Source: Pisolithus tinctorius
Taxonomy: Eukaryota; Basidiomycota; Agaricomycetes; Boletales; Pisolithaceae
Direction: 5' to 3'
NCBI GenBank assembly: GCA_024663395.1
Contig: JANFAH010000051.1
Coordinates: forward strand, 62,001 to 126,000
DNA length: 64,000 nt
Part shown: in pieces, positions 54,169-64,000 of the stretch
How the letters are laid out: every line of letters begins with the position of its first letter
Numbering within the stretch: position 1 is the stretch's first letter
The notes under the pieces: generated by a model
What the model saw: only the letters and a program-made list of their open reading frames with translations
Told to the model about the DNA's origin: nothing
Database searches by the model: none
Translations under genes and position numbers: made by a program

Positions 54169-54645
54169 ATGGCCACCTCTTCATTGATCATCTTGCTTGT
54201 CTCATTTGCCAGAGACAATGGCTATGTATATCTGCCAGTTGTTCCCACCAGCTTCCATCCTGAAGCCCCCTGGTTCATCCCATCATTGTCAGCCCCATCT
54301 CATCCCATGCAGCTTCGTCAGCGTGTTCTCCTGGTTGGTATGACTTCCAGAAGGACGTTCTTTGGTCACCTCAGGTCTGTCACTCAGTTAGAAAGGTCTT
54401 ATGTGGTCATTTCAGTCTCCCCAGTTGATGAAGCATATGGATCATTCCTCCCTGCCCCCTGCACTGTCTTTATTCCAATCTCATCCATCATTCTTCCCGC
54501 ATTGCAACAGCTGCAGTATAATCTATTGTTCTCCAGCCTCCCTGATCACGTTCATGATGAGTATGATGTGCATCTTGCCTTCTTATTGCAAGATCCAGCA
54601 GAAGATGTCCCCCCTTCTCCTCCTCTGTCAGAGCCCCATTCATGA
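54169..54645 (+). CDS. Conserved X-family ORF, copy 4 (158 aa, intact)
   Basis: MATSSLIILLVSFARDNGYV...PTSFHPEAPWFIPSLSAPSH...MTSRRTFFGHLRS...SYVVISVSPVDEAYGSFLP...HDHVHDEYD-type region...PPLSEPHS. Aligned copies at 1174, 8405 and 58428 keep the frame; differences are mostly substitutions. No known domain recognised. Hydrophobic start (SLIILLVSF) could be a signal or just a core strand. It ends before the TATA-like box of X. Confidence 0.5.
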   Translation: MATSSLIILLVSFARDNGYVYLPVVPTSFHPEAPWFIPSLSAPSHPMQLRQRVLLVGMTSRRTFFGHLRSVTQLERSYVVISVSPVDEAYGSFLPAPCTVFIPISSIILPALQQLQYNLLFSSLPDHVHDEYDVHLAFLLQDPAEDVPPSPPLSEPHS

Positions 54646-55078
54646 AGTTTTTGTTAACTTCACTGAGAGGATGGAAGGGTGGGAGATGTGATCATGTATG
54701 CTCCCATTGCCCCACAGACCCCCAACACCCTAGCCCCTTTGATGCCTGACTCATGCCCTTCAATTCTGGAATTAATACTTCCTTATCTGGAAACACTGTC
54801 CATCTGTCATGCCATCTTTGGATCTAGAGATGTCTCTGCCGAGATCTGACTTGCATCACCACCCCCTAATGCAATATCAGTGCGCTTACTCAGTTTCTGA
54901 CTCCATTTGACTCATTCTGTGATATTTTGACTGTCCTTGACTTGTTCATTGCCAATACTTACCAATCTTCTTTGCTTGCTTACTGTTCATTTCTTGCTTA
55001 CTCATCATGATTACTCAGTCCTTACTCATTACTTACCAAGCATTTGTGCCTTGTTTGTCACAAGCTGTGCTCCTCCCA

Positions 55079-55090
55079 CAGTATATAAAC
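55079..55090 (+). promoter_or_regulatory. TATA-like box of repeat X
   Basis: CAGTATATAAAC, kept in X3 (about 9319) and, slightly changed, in X1 (about 2308). It marks a possible transcription start within X, as in an LTR. Confidence 0.55.
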
Positions 55091-55570
55091 CCCCATGTAC
55101 TTAGCTACCACACACAAGTGAATCAGAAGCAGTCCAGAAGTCACTTCAGTGCCTATCTTGTCATCAACAGTTGAGGCTCATTCAGAAGAGTCTATCTGCC
55201 ATCCTTCATCATCTGCAGTCCACCCCATGCTTAGTCAGCAGTCCTTGCTTAGTCATTCCTCCACTCCTGCATAACTCATCAATGACTTGTGCCAGGAGCA
55301 TGTTGTATCAAAGTCCATCATTCCAGAAGTCCTTTTGGCTGAACACCTTCACTCTGTTCAGCATCCCCTCCTCAGTCATCATCCATTCATCTACTCCTGC
55401 ATAACTTGTTGATGACCTGTGCCAGGAGCCCTCTACTTGAAGTCCCCCCCCCACACATTTAGGTTTTTCTGCACTCCAGGTTCCATGGAGGCACACCACC
55501 ACTTTCACTTTATTTGTCTTTGGTGTTGGATTTGTTTGGTTCATACCAGCTTTCCACACTTTGACTCACA

Positions 55571-56340
55571 GCGAGTGAGCAGAATAATGATGTCAGAGTA
55601 GTTATTAATGAATCATCTATAGAAATTTGCAAAGCTGAGGAAAGACTGGATGTCTTGCACCTTCCACAGCTCAGGCCAGTTGCAGACTGCCTGAACCTTC
55701 TCAGCAGACATGATGAGACTGGAGGGAGAAAGGATATAACTGAGGTACTCAACATAGTCAGAGTGGAACTCGCACTTCTCTGGCTTGGCATAAAGACCAT
55801 GCTTTTGAAGGTGGCAGAGTACCTCTGTTACATGTTGGTGGTGCAACTCCATGTCCTTCAAATAAATTAGGGTATCATCAAGGTATACCATGACACAGAC
55901 ATTGAGCATGTCCACAAAGATGCTGTTAATGAATTGCTGGAAAGCCACAGGTGCATTAGTCAGACCAAAGGGCATTACCTGCCACTCATAAGAACCATAA
56001 CAAGTGTGGAAAGTGGTTTTCCATTCATCTCCATCTGCCATGCAGACCAGATGACAGGCATGGCAGAGGTTGATCTTTGTGTAGACTTTGGTGCAACTTG
56101 GAGAGTGAAGCAGGTCAGAGATGAGTGGCAGCAGATAGCAATCTTTTTTCATGATTTTATTGATCCCTCAATAGTCCATGCAGAGGCAGAGTGAACCATC
56201 CTTTTTCTTTATAAAGAGGACAGGGGCACTGTGAGCAGAGGTGGACTGCTTGATGAAGCCATAGCCAAGATGCTCATCAATGAAGGTGTGGAGAGCTTGA
56301 AGCTCTGGCAGAGACAGAGTAGATCATGCCAATGGGCAGA
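55571..56340 (-). pseudogene. Family B copy B2, reverse transcriptase
   Basis: MKKDCYLLPLISDLLHSPSC, KINLCHACHLVCMADGDEWK, MPFGLTNAPVAFQQFINSIF and the active site YLDDTLIYL (55874-55885), both Asp kept. A TGA near 56153 and a 2-nt deletion near 56315 (relative to B1) break it from the N-terminal RT at 56277-56340. Confidence 0.8.
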
Positions 56341-57175
56341 GAGGCTCCTTCCTTGAGGTCAATCTTGAGATTGAATGAGCAGTGTGGTGGAAGTTCAGTA
56401 GCCTTGTCTTTACTAAAGATATCAACAAACTCATGATACTCAGGAGGGACTGAGGAGAGGTCAGGAGGTGGAGAGGAAGCAGAGGACACATGAAGCTTCA
56501 CATCATCAGCAGAGAGTTGCAAGCAGGACTGTCTAGAGCCAGGGAGAGCACAGGCTCTGACATACACAGCAGCATTGATGAGTGAGATGAGCAGAGCAGA
56601 GCACAGCAAGTCTGTCAGAGGTGCAGTCAGAGCTGCAGACAGAGTGGAGGGTGTCAGATCTGGAGCAGAGGTCACAGCAGAGGGTGACAGAGGCACCTTG
56701 GGTGTTGGCATTCCCTGTAGTGGTGGTTTAAACGATATACTGCCCAGTACCCAGTCAATCGACAGATTGAAGCAGGTGAGCCAGTTGTGTCCTAATACCA
56801 GCAAACAAGAAGAAATTAACAGAGTAATGTAAAATGAAATGGAGTTGACATCACCAGAAGGAAAGTGGAGGGAAAGATCTACTTCTTGGGAAATGACAGC
56901 ATTTGTACTACCATCAAACAAGTGGAGTGGAATTGGCAAAGAAACAGAGGAAACAGGAATAGCATATTTTTTGATTATGGATGGGTCTACAAAACAATGA
57001 GAAGAGCCAGAATTGATCAATGCAGAAACAGTATCAACAGAATAGTCAAGAAGAGTTACAGATGGAAGTAAAGAATTGGGACTAGAAAGAGCGGACACAT
57101 TGAGTCAGATGTCTGGTTGTGCACAGTTGGGATCAATGCTTCCCCCAGGCTGTGCAAGCTCCCTGGAGGAGCAGA
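56277..57175 (-). pseudogene. Family B copy B2, protease and RT N-terminus
   Basis: TVSALINSGSSHCFVDPSII has N-S-G where the protease should have D-S-G, a G-to-A change. Continues through WVLGSISFKPPLQGMPTPKV, SSVPPEYHEFVDIFSKDKAT to [12 protein letters not shown]. Confidence 0.8.
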
Positions 57176-57850
57176 CTAATTTTTTGGCTCTGCCTTCTCT
57201 GCAGGTGGAGGAGGTGGAGTTCCAGCCATAGCTGCATGGGCTTTGGCTGCATGAGAGGTAGACTTGGGGCAGTCCTTAGTGGAATGGCCAGCCTCACCAC
57301 AGAAGAGGCAGAGGTTGTTCTTCATCCTGTGCTGGCATTCAGTGGAGGTGAGTTTGCCATCCTTACCCAGTAGGTGGGCAATGTCAGATTTCAGTGTGTC
57401 AGACTTGGGCAGATCTTGCTGTTTGCCCTTGCCCTTGGTGTCAGACTTCAGAGTGGAGGCAGACAACAATGATTTAGACTTGTTGTCAGAGTTGGAGGAC
57501 TGTGAGTTGTCAGTGGCAGACTTGGTGGTGCACAAGATCTCTGCTTTACACTCCCAGTAGCATGCATTGATGGTTTGGGTGAGTTCATGGAGTTGTGCAA
57601 GGGTAGATGATTTTCTGACATGAGCAATCTCATCCTTGATGCAGTCTGGAAGTCCGCTATAGAAGTGGTGGCAGAGTGTGCCGACACCATAGTCTTTGAC
57701 CTGTGAAGCCCAACAATTGAACTCCACAATGTATTTGGTAATCCAAGAACTGTCATTCATAGTAAGGTTCTTGAGTTGCTGGATGGCATCATGCAGACTG
57801 AAATTAGTTGTGAGCTCTTGTAAGAACTCGTGATAGTCATCCATCCAGAG
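57176..57850 (-). pseudogene. Family B copy B2, Gag C-terminal part
   Basis: WMDDYHEFLQELTTNFSLHD ... VEFNCWASQVKDYGVGTLCH ... CLFCGEAGHSTKDC to AEPKN, directly preceded by LTR sequence; the N-terminal ~190 codons and the leader are deleted. No stop within this part. The A-AAA-AAT frameshift run is kept at its end. Confidence 0.8.
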
Positions 57851-58024
57851 TGTCAGGTCTGGGCCTACTCCAACCAACTCCAATGCTATATAAGGTCTAG
57901 AGGAGGGTCCAGAAGCAAGTCCAACACACAGGAACAGAACTCTGACTGGTGGAGTGGTGGCAGGAATGAAGTCTGCTGAAGTGAAAGCAGAGCAGAGTGA
58001 GGGCATTGGGTTTAGCTCATGTGC
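57851..58024 (-). repeat. Family B LTR fragment (right end of B2)
   Basis: TGTCAGGTCTGGGCC... for 174 bp, then cut by the start of X5. Confidence 0.8.
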
Positions 58025-59278
58025 TGTCACACACCAAAGGTGTTGTGGACATGGTTACAACTGACTCTGCCTAACTCATCAACGAGTTGTGCACAATGCC
58101 CAAGCATGCAGATGAAGACTAAAGGCCTCATGCGTAGAAAGACTGCCAGACGTTAACAGTCATCCTTTGCACAAGAATGAGTTGTCAGTGCTAAAGAGAA
58201 AAGAGGAAGCAAGTTAAGCGCACGTTAAAGGTTTTTAGTGCCCATGTATGGCATTCTGGTTTTCATTGTATCTCCACCATTTCCAAAGATATCGACTCCA
58301 TTCCCACACTCGCTTAAAGTGCTCAGCCCCACGATTCTTCCTTCCAAATTTGGAGAGGATCCTCGCACCCTGCACATTTCTACAGCACTCCATCCATCAG
58401 ATGCTCATTTCGCTAAGTCCATCAATCATGGCCACCTCTTTGTCGATCATCTTGCTTGTCTCATTTGCCAGAGACAGTGGCTACATATATCTGCCAGGTG
58501 TTCCCACAAGCTTCTGTCCTGAAGCCCCCTGGTTCATCCCATCGTTGTCAGCCCTGTCTTGTCCCATGCAGCTTGGTCAGCATGTTCTCCTTGTCAGTAC
58601 GACTTCCAGAAGGACGTTCTTTGGTCACCTCAGGTCTGTCACTCAGCTAGAAAGGTCTTATGTGGTCGTTTCAGTCGCCCCAGTTGATGAAGCATATGGA
58701 TCATTCCTCCCTGCTCCCTGCACAGTCTTTATTCCAGTCTCATCCATCATTCTTCCTGCATTGCAACAGCTGCAGTATAGCAATCAGAAGTCACTCAGCA
58801 GCCAGTTCAGTGCGTATCTTGTCATTGACAGTTGAGGCTCATTCGGAAGAGTCTATCTGTCACCATCCATCATCCTTGGTAGTTGAGGCTCCATCAAGGG
58901 ACTATCTACCTTCATTCATCATCAGCAGTATCATCAGTGCTTAGTCAGCAACCTCTTGTTTTAGTCATTCTTCCACTCCTGCATAACTTGTCATCAACTT
59001 GCGCCAGGAGCATATTCTATCGAAATCCATTACTCCCAAGTCCTTTCGGCTGAACACCCCTGCTCTGTTCAGCATCCCCTTCTCAATCAGCATTCATTCA
59101 TCCTCCCCTGCATAACTCGTCAACGACTTGCACCAGGAGCCCTCTACTTGAAGTCCCCCCCACACATTTAGGTTTCTCTGCACTCCAGGTTCCATGGAGG
59201 CAAACCACCACTCACTCTTATTTGTCTTTTGTGTTGGATTTGTTTGGTTTTCACCAGCATTCCACACTTTGACTCACA
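58025..59278 (+). mobile_element. Family X copy X5, internally deleted (1254 bp)
   Basis: Both X ends are present; about 560 bp are missing after 58780, including the end of the ORF and the TATA box. Flanks give no duplication. Confidence 0.75.
58428..58779 (+). pseudogene. Conserved X-family ORF, copy 5, truncated
   Basis: MATSLSIILLVSFARDSGYI to PALQQLQYS, then the frame runs into unrelated sequence at the deletion point. Confidence 0.5.
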
Positions 59279-59484
59279 ACGGTGTGAAAAGAGTGAGATA
59301 CTTACATTTGCATCACAGCCACTCATTCCTTATCAGGTCTTTGGTGATGACACAGTTAGATGTCAGATCTTATCCTCAGCTTGCATCACAGATTTACAGG
59401 GTTGCATCAGACACAAAATCTAGTGTAAGTGATGGTCATCTCACTACTGATTAGCCTCTCAGTGACCTAGGAAGTATATACACC

Positions 59485-62059
59485 ATGGAACAACAACAAT
59501 ACAACAGTGGTGGGGAATCACTGATCACTGATCAGTCTTTACAGAGTGATCAGGGTACAGTGGACCAGGGGCAAGTGTACTATGGTGGGTTCCTTCATTC
59601 ATTTGGCTAACTTGGCTAATCCTCCATGGCTAGGCCAACAGGATATGAATGCTGGGTTCATATCTGGAGAACAGCATTTCCATGAGTCTGGTAAGCAAGA
59701 TTTATTCATTCATCTAGATGATTTGATTGATTCTCCACCACCAGGTCAATATCAAGGCAACAGTGGGGATCTACTATATTCCTCTGAGTCTGGTAAGCAG
59801 GATTTTTTCATTCATTTGATTGATTTGGTTGATTGTCCCCTATCAGGGCAATATCAAGACAATAGTGGGGGTCTACTATATCCCTCTGAATCTGGTAAGC
59901 ATTTTTTTTTCCATTCATACAGAAGTTTAATTGATTTGGTCCTACCAGGGCAAAATCAGGACAACAGTGGGGGGTTACTATATTACTCTGAGTCTGGTAA
60001 GTGAGATTTTTTCATTTAGAAGTTTAGTTTGGTTGATTCTCCCCTACCAGCTGTCAAAGTCGGACAACACCCCTGGCTCCTTCTTAGGGCGGAGTTGGAG
60101 CGGGTTGGGCTGCGGAGTACAGCGGTCGAAGTCCAAAGCGAATCTGAACACTGGGTGGCGAGATATTTGACGAACAGTGAGTGGAGGGGTATGAAGGGAA
60201 GTTTCAGAGGCTGAGGGCGGAGTCGGAGTCGGAGGTCAGAGGTCAGAGGTCGGATGAGAGGGCATTGGGTTCAGCTAGTGCACTGCCCCCTTGCACGAGC
60301 TCAGCCCTCGTATTTCAGAGGTGGAGCGGACTCAGAGGAAGTGGAGACGAAACTCCAGAGGGGACTGAGAGGGAGTTGAAGGTGGGGACTTTATTCAATA
60401 TTCGTACTGATTACGTCGGAGTACTACGTGGCCTTATATACGATGTAGGTCAAGGGCAGTGCAGTATGGAATGTAAACCAATAAGTGTATAGTGGGTTAG
60501 AGTCCTTCCGACACAAGGGATAGAGGGTAGGGATGACGGGGACCTTAACTGAGACAAAGAAACTACTACAATGAGGAAGAGAGGGTAAATACTGAAGGAG
60601 CGGAAGAATGGAGAAAACCGACATGAGGGCGGAACCCTATCTAGAATGCAGGGCCACAAGTCCGACAGCCCATGTGACCAACCTTAGGGCGGAGTTCAGC
60701 GGAGTTGGTCAGAACATGGACAGGGGACCTCAGAGAGGTGTGGAGATGTGTCGGGAGGGTCGGAGGAGTGCGGGAACACGTTGGAGGAGGGCGGAGAAGC
60801 ACGGGAACATGTTGGAAGAGGGCGGAGAAGTGTGGGAACATGTTGGAGGAGGGTGGAGTAGGTGTTAGGGGCTTACGCTGGTGTCATGGCCATGACACCA
60901 GCACAATATCAGGACAATGGGGGTCTACCATATTACTCTGAGTCTGGTAAGTAATATTTTTCATTCATTTAGAAGTTTAATTGACTTGGTTGATTCTCCC
61001 CTGCCAGGCCCATACCAAACTCAACCCAGTTCTGGAGGAGGTATCTATCATCATGATTGTAAGTCTATCACTTTCATGTACTTTTGGGTAATTCAGCTAA
61101 TCTCATTGAATAGCCCAATTCAAAGGCCCTGGTGTCCCTAGTTCAGGGGGTATGTGAAAGTGTCCCCTTCATTTGCATTTTGACTGAGGCTCACCATTGG
61201 TACATTTATAGAGTCTGGTCTTCAAAGGATCATGTCTATGACTCTTCCCCCAACCCTTGAAGATGTCTCTTGCTGGTTGCCAACTGAGGGCCATGACAAC
61301 CAGTACATCATGGATGGTCAGTCCAACCATCCAGAGAATATTTCAGGGGAGTATCCACAGGGTTTTTACCCTCCATTTCACATGGTCCCTGGTGATTCAG
61401 GCACTCAGCATACTGGTAAGTCAAGAACCATCAGATTCTATACAAAGTAAATGTTGACCAGCTATTGCAGGAGGGAGCACAGAGGAGACAGGAGGGTGGA
61501 AAAAGAATGAGGGGGAAGCAGGGTGGATTTTTCACCCTCCTCCCCCAGGTTCATGTAAGTCAACTTCAGTTATACCTATAATTGTCAACTCAACTGAAAT
61601 TCCTTTTCAGATGTGGATCATGCCACCTTGAAAAGTAAGTCAATCTCACAGTGAAATCAATATATTTTCATGACCATTGGATTTAGATATTTATGTGCCA
61701 GTCCCATATGAAGGTGAATACATACCCCCACAGGGTGTGATAGATGACCAGACATGGGCACAACTCACTGGGGCCCCACATTGGAAAAGTAAGTATAAGT
61801 TGTTTCTTGAACTTTTTCCTAACTATTTGCAGTTCTCATGGGAGATAGACTGGTTGCTGGCACAACTCCCTTAATTTCCTTTGCCCAGCCAGCTGAGGCA
61901 AGGGATCACCCCTATTCTAGGCATAATTTGAATTGGCCAAATTCAGAGAAGTTTGGAAGTGCAAAGTGGCATGCTGAACAGCAGTTTTCCAGTCAACTGT
62001 TACTGGCAGGGATTGACATCCCAAAAGGTGAACAACAGCCATGGCCCATGCTGTTTTAG
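59485..62059 (+). CDS. Multi-exon gene with tandem 48-nt exon array, interrupted by a solo LTR
   Basis: Exons by GT-AG and phase: 59485-59584 (MEQQQYNSGGESLITDQSLQ...), 59634-59690, 59745-59792, 59847-59894, 59949-59996, 60902-60946, 61008-61058, then an unresolved join near 61142-61210, an exon ending 61415 (MTLPPTLEDVSCWLPTEGHD), 61471-61554, 61611-61634, 61687-61788 and one from 61833 (LAGTTPLIS, then AQPAEARDHPYSRHNLNWPN). All introns are phase 1 and exon lengths are multiples of three. Exons 3-6 encode near-identical QYQDNSGGLLYYSES units. Introns 2 to 5 are exactly 54 nt. I do not recognise the protein; the Q/N/G/Y/S-rich start suggests a disordered region. The solo E LTR makes intron 5 about 900 nt long. 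Confidence 0.6.
60052..60897. repeat. Solo LTR, family E, copy 2, inserted at a splice acceptor
   Basis: 846 bp, TGTCAAAGTC...CATGACA, with perfect CCAGC duplication at 60047-60051 and 60898-60902. The duplicated word spans the intron-exon border, so an AG acceptor is present on both sides. CpG-rich in parts. Confidence 0.9.
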
Positions 62060-62906
62060 AAAGGACAGCCCAAATTTACCAGCTTCCAAGAGGACTCACT
62101 TGTAAGTTCTACATCTCTCAGCAATCAGCCTCTGACCTTCTATGTACTTGTAGCAGTGCATGGTAGTGAACAGGTAATACACTGTGGCATATGTGGATTC
62201 TTACTGATGAGTGATTTAGTTTGCTGATGTTCTTTTTGACCACTTGCATGGTAACATCAGGTCACTCTGTCGAGTGGCATCTGTAGACTTTGGTATCACA
62301 ACCCAATTACCTCCAAGAAAAGGGCAGGATCCCAGGGTTCAAGTGGCACCAAATTGTGAAGAGCATATTAGGAATGTTGCTGCAGAGCCATATGCATGGT
62401 GTCACAGAACTTTCAATGGTCCTACAGTGAGTGACATACCAGTTCTTACCAGAGGGCTCATACTGACATGATCTGATAGGGACCAATCTGTGTAAAGTTC
62501 ATTGACCTTTGCATTGATTTATATTTTGTCAAGGTTCTCCTATGGCTCCCAGAGTTAACCCTTATCTGGCTTGCCAATAGCCTGACTGATTTTGAATCAT
62601 TCACAATTCCCATTAGGCTTATCAGCCATGTAGTCTATTCTGTGAGTATCTATCCTACACTATTCCATGCCTGGGGCAAGGACTAACACTGTAATCACAT
62701 AGCTTCAATGGGCCCTGGAATTGGACATGGATAAGGGAAATAATTTGAAACATTACATGTCCAAACGTGGGAATAGTGCAGTTGACAGAGGCAACTCAGA
62801 TAGTGAAGCAGCCACTCTAGAAAGGTATGCATTCCTTGATCATCAATGGGCATTGATGAACAAGACACATTGGTATCAAGTTATGAAACAAATTCAGTAA
62901 GTTACT
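62060..62906 (+). other. Possible further exons of the 59485 gene
   Basis: Open pieces with splice-like borders: ERTAQIYQLPRGLTC (to about 62102), SLCRVASVDFGITTQLPPRK (about 62265-62470), and LQWALELDMDKGNNLKHYMS with ATLERYAFLDHQWALMNKTH to a stop near 62900. The join at 62059 needs a short intron or a frameshift. Unclear whether these are one gene. Confidence 0.4.
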
Positions 62907-62929
62907 TTACACTCTAACATTTTGGTAGC

Positions 62930-64000
62930 TTCATGTATTTTCTAGGAATGCACTTTGTCCTGTCTGATTGGTTCAAATGCCACTTTGATGATAGTTACAG
63001 ACTCATGTAAATTTGTATTCAGAATTGCTGCCCAGGGCTCATGTTCTGCAGCCCCATAAACATACAACAGTAAATGTTACTTCACATTGTCCACAGATGA
63101 CTACTGTCATTACATGAAGGTCTATCTTATTGGAGTTGTGCACACAAGCTCCCTCACATCAAGTCCAGCAGTTCTGATTTGGACCCTGCTTGTTCAGCTT
63201 GACAGCCATCTCTGCCATTCAATGGTCATCTAGCAACCCCAACTGGTCCTCATCCTTTAAAGCCATAACATGTTAGATTATGAGTTAAACATATACCCCA
63301 AATAATAATATGTATGAGACTTATGTCCACTGCCCTGACATGTAGTTGAAGAAGTTGTTACAGAGGCATGGTGTGATAGAGGGCACACCATGAGAGGATG
63401 TGGAAAGGATTGAGTATGTGCATGCACAAGGGAGGATATCATTGTGAGTACCAGTGATGTTACCAGTGATGATCAACACACTAGACAATGAGGACCCATC
63501 ATCTGCTGTATCCTCTCCCTCTGTCTCCATCACACTTGTCTGTGGTATGACATTTTGCACAGGCTCAACATCCACCATGTTGACAACCACTCAGCCCCTC
63601 CTGCAGATGGGTGTTGACTTGGGTCTCCTGGCTTTCCCAGTCATGACACTACATTCATTACTGATATGCCCTTCCATGCAGATGTTTGGATCCTCTCCTG
63701 GGGTGTGATATCTCACCCATTTGGATGCCAGATCTCTTGATTTTTGGAGTCATATACTACTCAAATAGGGCTTTCAAATGCTCTATTGTATGCTGCAGTA
63801 GATGTGGAGCTCATTCAAATACTACATCTTGTGGTTCAAGGATCAGACAATTTCACATGTATTTCAGGATTGAGTCCTCAGGAAAAAGGGGACTTTGCTA
63901 TAGGTGGTTTTTTGGCTTTTTTTAGCCCTTTTTTTGCCATTTTTCAGTTATAAAGTGAAAAAGGATGACAAAGTGCAGAAAGACAATAAAAAGCCAAAAA
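62930..64000. other. No recognisable gene
   Basis: Several short frames on both strands but nothing I can name. A run of T-rich sequence (63905-63950) precedes the window end. Confidence 0.4.

Larger units (their letters stand above)
53765..55570 (+). mobile_element. Family X copy X4, the most complete (1806 bp)
   Basis: TGTCACACACC...TTTGACTCACA without nested elements. Left flank is the B accessory gene and right flank is B RT, so the site is a rearrangement rather than a simple insertion. Contains the intact conserved ORF and a TATA box. Confidence 0.75.

Noticed and set aside
53765..59278. X4 and X5 as the two LTRs of one element enclosing B2 RT-PR-gag
   Set aside because: The enclosed sequence is a deleted B copy in opposite orientation with its own LTR fragment, and the outer flanks show no target duplication.

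Overview
The window looks like a transposon graveyard from a basidiomycete fungus, most likely an Agaricomycete. The evidence is the type of elements (Ty3/gypsy chromoviruses with fungal-style gag and pol, a DIRS-like tyrosine-recombinase element, a KDZ transposase remnant, a Ty1/copia fragment) and the short GT-AG introns (54-71 nt) in the few gene-like loci. I see no rRNA, no intact tRNA, no CRISPR array and no bacterial features. Most of the sequence is visibly poor in CpG, and many broken reading frames are explained by CpG changing to TpG or CpA. A few copies, such as the solo LTR at 46541-47442, still carry many CpGs and are probably younger.

Layout, left to right. 1-5547: a decayed KDZ transposase on the minus strand, cut by a 'family X' repeat (110-2777) that has a second X copy nested inside it in reverse. 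5675-7470: two LTR copies (families E and F). 7471-16314: another X copy containing a solo LTR (7743-8268) and a complete, mutated chromovirus 'A' (9806-16273, 400-bp LTRs, TSD ATTTG). 16420-26152: a gypsy 'C' gag split by a complete chromovirus 'B1' (16783-25313, TSD AAAGG), which itself carries a 348-bp insertion. 26153-27111: a foldback element with ~437-bp arms. 27.2-29.1 kb: CATGTGAC-rich repeats, a hairpin minisatellite and a solo B LTR. 29.4-35.2 kb: a C protease, then a DIRS-like element ending in a 200-bp inverted repeat. 35.5-40.7 kb: a MITE, a C integrase end, GGGACATCCC minisatellites, tRNA-like SINE heads and an X fragment. 41.9-43.2 kb: a gene-like multi-exon locus. 43.4-45.9 kb: a copia remnant. 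46.5-51.7 kb: a solo F LTR, an antisense zinc-cluster gene and a C pol end. 51.6-59.3 kb: a mosaic of B and X pieces. 59485-62.9 kb: a multi-exon gene with a tandem micro-exon array, interrupted by a solo E LTR exactly at a splice acceptor.

The most interesting signals are: (1) antisense, spliced, coiled-coil plus Cys-rich accessory genes carried by two different gypsy families between pol and the LTR; (2) a ~158-codon ORF of unknown function kept in four copies of repeat X, upstream of its TATA box; (3) a tandem array of 48-nt exons separated by 54-nt introns; (4) loss of the second catalytic Asp of reverse transcriptase in three unrelated families by the same CpG-to-CpA event at the codon boundary. 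All comparisons were made by eye; identities are approximate unless base counts are given.
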